Of a stretch of DNA of 64,000 nt, positions 56,228 to 64,000 are shown one piece after another. Source of the stretch: Dipteris shenzhenensis (Eukaryota; Polypodiophyta; Polypodiopsida; Gleicheniales); assembly GCA_047967505.1 (NCBI GenBank), contig CM106538.1. One strand, written 5' to 3'. The position numbers were made by a program, and so were the translations under genes. Under the pieces are notes generated by a model. The model ran no database searches. It was not told the origin of the DNA and saw only the letters and a list, made by a program, of their open reading frames with translations. The first letter of the stretch is position 1. Each line of letters opens with the position of its first letter.

Positions 56228-56923
56228 GACTCAATTGGTACTATCTCAAGGCCTTAAAGGTACAACTTGGCATATGCCTATTGGCTGAGTAGAATTTTTG
56301 TCTGTTGTGAGAGGGCCTCAAGCAAACTGCTTTAGTTGCTCCTCATCCACCTCGGGTCCTCATTGGCATCTCTCTTTGTCAAAAGCACACCGCTCTTCTC
56401 GATGATGGATTCTTTGTCTATGAATAGTAGCTTGCCTTTTTCCTTCATACTTTTCTCAATGCAACCCCTCTGGAATGATGGACGAGTACTATTGAAGACA
56501 CTCTCTTGATTATTTGATTTTGTCTTCATGTTCATTCTGATGCTTCACTGAGGAAATGGTCATCTATTTGAAATCCAAGCTCTCCGTAGATGAGTGTTCA
56601 GTCTCCACTTTCCATGACAAACCTTCATCTACCAATCTTTTGGGTCTCCTTATCATCTCCTTAGCCCAACACCACCATTGTGACCTTCTAGCTCTACCTA
56701 ATAGTCAACTTCTACTGTTGGGGTAGCATAGCTGAGTTTCTCTTCTTGTGCTCGTTGCTCCTATTGGACAATTGCTTCTACCAATCTCCTTTGGGCATTG
56801 AACTCTAATTTCAAGACTGCTCCACTTCTCATTGTTGTCAAATGTAACCAATTTATTTGGCTCATATACTCTTGGCATATGGCCGCATAACTTCTTCCTC
56901 TTTCCAAGTGTGTATCAGCCATT
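56228..56923 (-). pseudogene. Degraded ORF, possibly gag of an LTR element
   Basis: From an ATG at 56921-56923 the minus strand reads MADTHLERGRSYAAICQEYM, then LKLEFNAQRRLVEAIVQ, a TAG (plus CTA 56761-56763), and EQRAQEEKLSY. After further breaks, 56535-56332 reads QESVFNSTRPSFQRGCIEKS and KGKLLFIDKESIIEKS. It lies just downstream of a primer-site-like sequence (57181-57198), the place of gag, but no gag motif is certain. The function is not identified. Confidence 0.3.
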
Positions 56924-57180
56924 GATTAAGGAAAAAAGTATATAAATACAAATTTGAGTACTCTCTATATTCCACACACTTGTCTTCAAGAACACCACCA
57001 ATTGATGCCACTCATCTGGAGTCACTTGAATAAACTTTTTATAGTAGCCCACGATTCCCAAAAATATTTTACTACCTCACTGATTAAGATAAACTTTTTT
57101 ACCTTAACACTGAGCTAACTAACTTGCTCCTCTTAATCACCTAACCTAATAGCTCGTCAACTCAAAATTTAATTGACCCT

Positions 57181-57198
57181 TCCCTGGCAGGATCGCCA
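57181..57198 (-). other. Possible primer binding site of a minus-strand LTR element
   Basis: On the minus strand TGGCGATCCTGCCAGGGA, a form used after the LTR in some plant gypsy elements. The would-be LTR (57199 to about 57500) contains an ATATATACACT box, but its end is not CA and no partner LTR was found, so this is tentative. Confidence 0.35.
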
Positions 57199-57499
57199 AA
57201 ATATTAATGCTCCAGTTCGCTCATCTGACTAACTCAAAAAGGTGCTCGGTGATAACTCAACCCAGTGATGCGCTCAGTGAAGATGCCTTCTCTTGCAATC
57301 CTAAGGTTGATGTCCTTGGGTGCAAAACACAAGTCAACATATATACACTCGGAAGTTGGGGTTAGCTATCATAGAAGAATGTGTGCTAGCATGAGAATTA
57401 CCAAGTCATGCACACTTTAAAACACTTAGAGGATTATGGAGTACATATATCAATAGACTCAAATATGAAATAAACATTCATTTGTATTGAATCAAACTA

Positions 57500-57890
57500 T
57501 CTTGATTACAACCAAGCCACCTCAGCTTGCAATGAGCACTCCCTATCTGAGCAAGCCAGATGAAGAGAACTTGGTACATTTCTCTCTTTTTATCTTCTCT
57601 ACATGTTACAACCATTTCAAACTACCTAAGAAACTTCCTTCCAAAAAGATATGTGCTCGATGTGCCAACCTTCATCTGCTTATTGTGGTGACACTGCAAT
57701 CTTCTGCACCTCCACTACAAAGTTGGTGCTTGGCTCCATCACTTCCATGTGAGGTTGGCACTTTGTGACCACATAGATGGCTCCATGTTAGCCTTATAAC
57801 CCAAGGGCTTACAACTTGAATACGCATTGGATAATACATACATGCTTTGATGCTTGTGCGATGTACTAAAACATCACAGGTCAGACATGA
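57500..57890. other. No supported gene
   Basis: A 93-codon plus-strand ORF (57487-57768) shows no domain or homologous copy. Nothing else was recognised. Confidence 0.35.
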
Positions 57891-57893
57891 GGG

Positions 57894-58197
57894 TGGATTG
57901 GAAGAAGGCTAAGGAAGAGCTTCAAGATAATCTAAGTGTATGTAAACCCAAGGTAATTCACACCTTGGGAGTGATGGCAAAAAAGGCACTACGTCATGGG
58001 TGGTAAGTATATGTGTGTTGTAGCACACTTCTTTTATAAATTTTAGTTTGGTTTAAATAGATTGTTTTTCTCATAGTACTTTAATGTTTTTTTTCTATTA
58101 ACAAGTAAGCTAGGATTGGTCACATTGTATGGATGTGAATATAATTATGCATTTACGCATGGACCAAAAACCCTCTTTGAGAAGTTGAATTGAGAGG
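57894..58197 (+). pseudogene. Possible two-exon coding fragment, unidentified
   Basis: 57894-58010 reads MRVDWKKAKEELQDNLSV and KPKVIHTLGVMAKKALRH, then meets a GGTAAGTAT donor. After a pyrimidine-rich stretch and AACAAG, 58107-58190 reads LGLVTLYGCEYNYAFTHGPK and stops. The codon pattern and donor look exon-like, but the family is unknown and the fragment is too short to be sure. Confidence 0.2.
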
Positions 58198-58199
58198 TA

Positions 58200-60500
58200 A
58201 TACCAATCAATTAGACTATAGTAGTAGGTCATTATGTAAGTCTCTAATCCTCCTTGTTTTCATTCATGTTTGAACTTCATTTTTTTACCACCTTTTAATA
58301 AAAAATATATACGAGGGAAGAAATTGACTATAACAAGCCCCATTCTGTCCCACTCTTTTTGCTATTTTTATATTTGATGCAAAATGATTTGGAGTTACCT
58401 ACAATAGTCCTAACGATAGTTGGAAGGCATCATGTCATGACCATGATGTGCTAGTTTTGGGGTTTCTTCTTGATCAAGAAATGCTGACTGTGGGTGTTTT
58501 TCAAGCAAGGTTCCAAGGGATTGGTGTTGTTGAATTGTGGTTGGTTGTTTAATGTTGGTCAAATTATGGAATGCTTGTGTCATTTGGAAGATTGCTTTAT
58601 GGATCTTTTTCTTGTTATGGGAGGCAGCTTAGAATGAAGTTTTCCTTTTCTCAGCCCTTGTTAAGCCATGTATAGTAATTGTAGCCATTGATCTTCATCC
58701 AGATCTAATGGTGAAATTTCAAAACTTTATTTTAATATGTGTTTCTATTCTTAGGAGATATTGAACTAGTGTGAATGTAACTCACTTTCTCACTTTTGCT
58801 TTGCTCTAGCTTTACAAAGAAAATCAATCATCCCCCAAATAATTCATTTTGATCTATGATAGTTGAGTGTCACAAAACTACATCAGTTGTGCGAGTGTGC
58901 TCTAGTCTTGCATTTAGTGCAAACCATTCATGATGATCTTAGTGCATCCGATTTGAATGTAATGTAGCTAATTGATAATTTCTCTTTTTAATGTTTTTTA
59001 TTGCCATTTAATGGTGAATGCTTGATAGTCTTCTATGCCTTCATCTTTTCATGTTGAACTTAGTTGCAACCTCCTTTGAAGTCTCAACTTGCAGACCTCC
59101 TTCACTTTTGTAGTTGGAGTGACATTGGAATAATATGATATTTCTAGTGGTATATCTTGAAACCTGACATATTTCCCAAAGATAACACTACCACCATCAT
59201 CAAGCTAACTACTTGTAGAGACATCCAGTCTCATTGATTGATAGCAAGGTGTACATGGAACGAGAAAGACCCATCGAAGAGGCTTTAGATCAATGAGACA
59301 ACTTTCACTAGAAGCAACAAGGTACACCAAGGCATCAAACCAATAACACTTGTGTTGAAACCTCTTGTACACGCAGAGGGGAGCGGCAAGAAAAGATCAA
59401 GAAAAGAGACAAACAAATCGATGCTAATGAAGCAGCCTTGTCAGTATTGCGGAATACATGATAATCGATGGTGAAGATCGAGAAATGGATGATGAATGGA
59501 AGGAGTCATGTTTGATCAAGCTCAGTAGTAGAGAGCATGTACCATTTATATGCAAGAGAGCTGGCCAAGGGTTGAAGAAGGCATGCCCAAGACATGATTA
59601 TGAAATGTCATGGCCACATTTGAACTAACTAGGGTATAGGCTTATCCAAGCCTAGATTTGACTAATAGGGATCTACCAATAGATCTAAGGTTAGAATGTG
59701 GTCTATGAAGATAAAGAAATTTGCCATGCTTGGAGAGTATCATACAAGGCCTCACTTCCTTGGATGCCCTTCAAGCCCAAGGTGTATCCTCAAAAATGAT
59801 GAAGAAGGGAGAGACATGGAGGAGAGGGAAATAAGAACCAAAGGAGACGCAATATATCCATAATGGTAGAGGCACATTTAGGCAAGGCAAAGGCAAGCAA
59901 GGAAAAAGATGGGAGGTAGGTGAGTCGTTGCTCTTTATATTTTTTGAATATCCCCTTGCTCCTACTAAATCATGACTTATCAAACCATAAGAGCTAAGAT
60001 ATTCAGGCTTTATTGTGAGAAGCCATGGGCTGACTGGTCCAACATCTAGTTCCTAGGGTATCTCTACTCCTAACGAAAAAAACATTGTTTCTTACCATTC
60101 CATCATAGACTCTAATATTCTCTTTCTTTTTTTATTTTTCACATGAGTTTTGGACTCATGTCCTTTGGCTTAGCTTCTAAGTCTCTAACTATTGTGCATT
60201 TTCTTACTTTCCTAGATTCCCACAACCTTCTCGTCTTGATTCCAACCAATAAAAGAACCATCTAATGCATGATATAGCCTCCCTTAGGTTTGCAAAGGTC
60301 ATGTCAAAGTCTTGATCCATATATGAGTTATCTATAGAGAGCCTTCCCTAGACTTCTCCTTTCACCCTTCTTGATCTTGCAGTTCTCTTTGTGTTCATCT
60401 ACTTTGCATTGTATAAATGCAGTTATTTGATCCATCATTTGTTCCAAAATTGATTAAACTTGTCTATTAGCCACTTCATTTAAAGTGGTCATAGTTTATT
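58200..60500. other. Gene-free region
   Basis: About 2.3 kb of AT-rich sequence with no recognisable protein domain, RNA gene or repeat array on either strand. The only ORF over 60 codons (59771-59983, minus) is unremarkable. Confidence 0.5.
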
Positions 60501-60519
60501 AAGTTGATTAAAAGGCAAA

Positions 60520-60690
60520 ATAATCATTTACCACGTCTTGAAAGCTCAATTGTTTTCTTGTCATATACCATGTCTTCAAAACTCAGTGTTCTTCTCATCA
60601 TATGTGGTTGGCCAGTGGTTTTCTCATCATATATACCATGTCTTGAAAACTCAGTTTTCTTCTCGTCATATATTGTTGGTCAATTTTAGC
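60520..60690. repeat. Three imperfect copies of CATATACCATGTCTTGAAAA
   Basis: The block (CATATA)CCATGTCTTGAAAACTCA with TTTTCTTCTCGTCATAT recurs at about 60530, 60565 and 60640. A 61-codon ORF here is a product of the repeats. Confidence 0.6.
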
Positions 60691-60947
60691 CTCCACATGT
60701 TAAAGGAGGGTTAAAGGTGCCTTGATCTCCTGGATTTTCTTATGTAACTCGAAAAAATATTATCATTATTGGATATAATACTTGCATTGTTGGTATTGTA
60801 CCTCTTTTTTTGCCATCAAATAATAAGCAAACAGTCATAACAGTACTAATTTTTGTCCATGTACATAGGATGTATTTACTATACATATCCAAGCATTCAT
60901 GCCCCTAGGGGACTTGAAGGAAGATAGAGTAGGTTAGAGATGTAGCT

Positions 60948-60951
60948 GAGA

Positions 60952-60985
<34 letters not shown>

Positions 60986-60988
60986 AAG

Positions 60989-61030
<42 letters not shown>

Positions 61031-61069
61031 ACACACACACACACAAAGAGAGAGAGAGAGAGAGAGAGT
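60948..61069. repeat. (GA)n and (CA)n microsatellite
   Basis: Runs of AGAGAG interrupted by one (AC)n block at 61025-61045. Confidence 0.95.
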
Positions 61070-61544
61070 CTTATCGAGGCCATTTCTTATCGTTTTGAAA
61101 AATTCATCAATATTTTCCCATGGCTATGTGAGGGCTATGTACAGTTTTCAAAGCAGGTGATGGCTACCCTTACTTCACTTCTTGACATTCCTTTGAGGCG
61201 GCCCAACAACCTTGGGTAGATTGGGCATTTCATAAGCCTTAGCACATTATATAGCGTACAACAAATCAAGTGTATCACACAATGGTGAAAGAGAAGGGTT
61301 GGCTCACATAGAAGGCTAATGAGGTGTGGCACACTTGGAAGAGTTGAGCTTGGCGGCGAGATGTTCTTTTGTAGGGCTGTTGCTCTAAGATTCCATTTCA
61401 AGGGATACGAAGGTGTTTATTTGGTTCATGTTAGTGGGAGGGCTTGCCACTTGTTGGGATATTTTTAGTGTGCTTTTTTTAAGAAAGGAACATTTTTTTC
61501 TATTTTAAAATGCTTGTGGACATTCAAAATGCAAAAAACGTGGT
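61070..61544. other. No gene seen
   Basis: An 88-codon minus ORF (61135-61401) has no recognisable feature. The rest has no repeats or coding signal that I can support. Confidence 0.4.
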
Positions 61545-61760
61545 TTGAATAACCGATCAATGTACACTGATTGACCAATTAAATAATGCTCGATGTATCA
61601 CAACACCGTGTGGTATTTTGTTGAATATATCGCACGGTGTAATAAAACATTGCACCGTGAAAAAAACACCGATCAATGAAGCTCTACACCGATCGGAATC
61701 AAATACACCGATCGGTGAACCCCTATATCGGGTGATGTATGAGGATTACACCGGTCAGTG
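61545..61760. repeat. Cluster of ACCGATCGGTG-type inverted repeats
   Basis: Eight variants of ACACCGATCGGTG or ACACCGTG within 210 bp, including a perfect 12-bp palindrome CACCGATCGGTG at 61706-61717. Spacing is irregular, 15-35 bp. Confidence 0.7.
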
Positions 61761-61910
61761 TAGTCCGATGGGACATGCAGCATTTTTTTTCATTTTCACC
61801 AAAATTTACCGCTATTTACCGTATTTTCTCGCATTTCGACTATTTTTCGCTGCTTCTCGCTGTCCCATTCAGGCTTCTGATGAGCTTCTAGTCTTGCTTT
61901 TGTTTTTAGT

Positions 61911-62485
61911 TAGGGCCGGGTGATGGCTTGCTTTAGCCGATCAGATTCACCTCGCCCGAGGTAAGAGAAAAGAGAGAGAGGATTATGTGATATATTTATG
62001 TTTGCTTGCTTTTGTGTGTGTTCTTGTATGATGTGTATCACTTGGGGCCGGATGATGACTCAGCCGGTTGGATTCATCTCACGTCGAGTGGCATTCTAGT
62101 ACTATCATGATTAAGGCCGGGTGATGGCTCACTTCAGCCGATTGGATTCACCTTGCCCCAACTGAGAGAGGAAAAGAGAGAGAGGGCAAGCGAGAGAGGA
62201 ATATGTGTGATGCTTATGTAGGCTTGCTTATATGTGTGTGCATGTATGATGTCTATCACTTGGGGCCGGATGATAACGCGCTTCGATCAGTTGGATTCAT
62301 CTTGCCTGGAGTAACGTTATATTAGGTAATATCATGATCAAGGCCAGGTGATGGCTTGCTTCGGTTGGCTGGATTCACCTCGGTTTGGTCTACTATCATA
62401 TATTCACATATATTGTACATAGATGTCAATAGAACTGGTTATTGTCTAGATGATAGCTTGCCTTAGCTGGCTGGATTCATCTCGA
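61911..62485. repeat. Degenerate repeats GGCCGGGTGATGGCTTGCTT
   Basis: Six copies of GGCCGGRTGATGRCT...GGATTCACCTCG at about 61911, 62044, 62113, 62263, 62340 and 62445. They alternate in a two-part pattern of about 200-230 bp, joined by AGAGAGAGAG and TATGTTTGCTTGC-like stretches. No gene is supported. Confidence 0.75.
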
Positions 62486-63033
62486 TGAAACCTTCCCAAT
62501 GAGCTCAACATGTGTGATCACACAATGGTGACCTAGATCAACTTGTTTCATTGAATCATGATTGCTATTATATGTTTTCATGTTTTGTCTTTTATAACCT
62601 ATCCTCCTTCGATAGCCTGATATGGTTTCTTGGACCAATTATAGCTTACCTATGTTTTGCTTGCACCTCGATCATTTGTATGAGCCGCACTATTGCTTGT
62701 ACGGTCCACGCTATAATTATCTATTAGAAATTCATGTTAGCATGTGTGTGTCGATATAAATTTTATTTCTAGAGAAATTGTGTTGCACATGCTCTATGTG
62801 TTTCTACATATAATTTGACTTTTGCTTTCATCGTATCATAGCAAAGATTGTTGTTATTTACACAATTTTTTTGCTTTTGTTTTTGTAATGATTGTTGAGA
62901 GTTAACATAATGCATTACAATTAGGCCTAGACGTGTGAATTACTTAATTACTTCTGCATTGGTTTTTGTATGTACATGTTGTCATGGTAGCAGAACCTCA
63001 TGAGTGCATACGTAGTGATTGTTATATGAATTA
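62486..63033. other. No gene seen
   Basis: AT-rich sequence up to the CACTA transposon end. TGAGCCGCACTATTGCTTGT and TACGGTCCACGC near 62680 form no obvious structure. Confidence 0.4.
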
Positions 63034-63162
63034 CACTACAAGGCATAGGCCCTTTTTCGGCAAAAATACCGACGCATTTTACATTTAAAAAAAAATTTCA
63101 CGGGCGCAAACGTCATTATTAAGGTCGTTAAAAGCGTCGAAAAAGAACCGTCACTATAAAGC

Positions 63163-63256
63163 ATCGCTATATATCGACACTGTTAAATGTCACTATATAG
63201 CGACACTGATAATCATTGCTATATAGCGACACTGGTAAACGTCGCTATATAGCGAC
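63163..63256. repeat. Four 26-bp subterminal repeats with GTCGCTATATAGCGAC palindrome
   Basis: Palindromic cores start at 63163, 63189, 63215 and 63241, exactly 26 bp apart. The last is a perfect 16-bp palindrome; the others differ by one to three bases. In CACTA elements such motifs are bound by the TnpA-type protein; that role is inferred. Confidence 0.85.
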
Positions 63257-63359
63257 AATTAACAGAACTTTAAAAAAAGTATTAGTGGGGCTAAATAGGG
63301 CCATAGGAAGCCCTGTTTTGCCCCACTAATGCTTTTTTTTTAAATTACAAAAAAAAGTT

Positions 63360-63515
63360 TTTTATTACAAAATTTCCCTTGCGAAAAGGGTGATACAAAA
63401 TCACTCAAATGAAATGATCGAGCAACAAAAGTATATACATGTCGAACATATACAACATTGTTTGTTACAAAATTACCCTTTCGAAAAGGGTGATACAAAA
63501 TTGCTCAAATGAGCG
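63360..63515. repeat. Direct repeat, TTACAAAATT...CGAAAAGGGTGATAC
   Basis: Two copies about 101 bp apart (63366 and 63467), each about 50 bp and differing at a few bases. They lie inside the CACTA end, between the subterminal repeats and the last exon. Confidence 0.75.
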
Positions 63516-63574
63516 GATATACAAAATGACATACATGGCGAAGTATATGCAAACTACTACTACTACTACTACTA

Positions 63575-63688
63575 CTACTCATTCGAATCGTCCTCGTCAT
63601 CCTCATCGTCGTCCTCATCTTGTTGGCCTGATCCTTGGTCCTTGTGAGCTGCGCCTTCTCCTTGATCCTCGTCACATGCGTCTGATCC
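63575..63688 (-). CDS. Last exon of a CACTA-encoded protein, acidic C-terminus (partial)
   Basis: After a likely acceptor (GGGCTAG on the minus strand, 63689-63690) the frame reads GSDACDEDQGEGAAHKDQGS, then QDEDDDEDDEDDSNE and TAG at 63575-63577. The (CTA)n microsatellite just beyond puts repeated TAG codons after the stop. Acidic tails occur in plant CACTA transposase-type proteins; the catalytic part would lie beyond the window. Confidence 0.35.
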   Translation of the reverse strand, partial: GSDACDEDQGEGAAHKDQGSGQQDEDDDEDDEDDSNE

Positions 63689-63884
63689 CTAGCCCTGGTG
63701 ATCGCTCACCTCTAGTGATGGGACGCTCGAGCTTTGACCCTAAGAGTGAACCATATAAATTGAAAATTAGATTGGAACTTAAAGAATAAAACAATTTAAA
63801 AAGTGAGATTACAAGTACGAGTAGACTTATACTGTGCAAGCAGCCACCTCAGCCCAATCGACCGTCGCTCTTTTCCCTCTTTCA

Positions 63885-63985
63885 TGCTCATGTTCTTATG
63901 CTCATGTAGAAGCATAAGCATGAGCATATGTATCCTTCTCTTATGCTCATGCTTATGCTTATGCATAAGACTCCTCTTTTCCTTT
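63885..63985. repeat. ATGCTCATG/GCATAAGCATGAGCAT inverted repeats
   Basis: CATGCTCATGTTCTTATGCT and AGAAGCATAAGCATGAGCAT face each other, followed by further TTATGCTCATGCTTATGC copies. Together they can form alternative hairpins. Confidence 0.75.
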
Positions 63986-64000
63986 GCCTATGCCTATGCC

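Larger units (their letters stand above)
63034..64000 (-). mobile_element. End of a CACTA (En/Spm) DNA transposon, continuing past the window
   Basis: CACTACAAGGCATAGGCCC at 63034 has the CACTA terminus. It is followed at once by subterminal short repeats, the binding-site pattern typical of the superfamily. The three bases before it, TTA, are the probable target-site half. A gene on the minus strand reads toward this end, so it is the 3' end. The other end lies beyond position 64000. Confidence 0.78.

Overview
The window looks like repeat-dominated nuclear DNA of a land plant. It holds Ty1/copia and Ty3/gypsy-type LTR retrotransposon relics, the end of a CACTA transposon, GT-AG introns, a satellite with ~182-bp monomers and long microsatellites. 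No housekeeping gene, rRNA or tRNA was recognised, and the species cannot be named from sequence alone. Almost every coding stretch carries stops or frameshifts; the clearest uninterrupted domain-bearing ORF is a small SET-domain protein.

Layout. 1-11.5 kb: two damaged copies of one minus-strand Copia family. The first is interrupted by a gypsy-type LTR (3403-4776, with primer binding site), followed by a 1.2-kb polypyrimidine tract. 11.5-16.9 kb: a mostly gene-free stretch with a second LTR of the same gypsy group and minisatellites. 16.9-22.9 kb (minus): three tandem Ulp1/C48-like cysteine peptidase modules, the most upstream preceded by a ~2-kb unrecognised N-terminal coding region. 22.9-29.9 kb: a mosaic array built from a few exchangeable modules. 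30.3-36.0 kb (plus): a gene with a ParB-like segment followed by a degenerate N4/N6-type methyltransferase-like segment, then an FCP1/NIF-type HAD phosphatase relic, then a SET-domain ORF. 36.2-41.1 kb: a 2.13-kb tandem repeat whose units contain the same mosaic modules. 42.5-48.7 kb: satellite DNA with a trimeric higher-order repeat. 48.7-52.0 kb: a second Copia family with an internal inversion. 52.5-54.4 kb: hairpin-rich repeats and an unidentified coding relic. 54.5-56.1 kb: a second, more decayed copy of the methyltransferase-to-phosphatase block. 56.2-57.5 kb: a possible third LTR element on the minus strand. 57.9-63.0 kb: almost gene-free. 63.0-64.0 kb: the end of a CACTA transposon.

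The most unusual part is 16.9-41 kb. Ulp1-like peptidases, a ParB/methyltransferase-like protein, an FCP1-like phosphatase and a SET protein lie around arrays of short near-palindromic modules. A perfect 24-bp palindrome and its relatives recur in the intron and between the genes, and also in the second copy at 54-56 kb. I infer a multi-copy, possibly mobile or formerly mobile gene cassette that spreads together with its palindromic repeats. No transposase, integrase or terminal repeats were found for it, so mobility is unproven.
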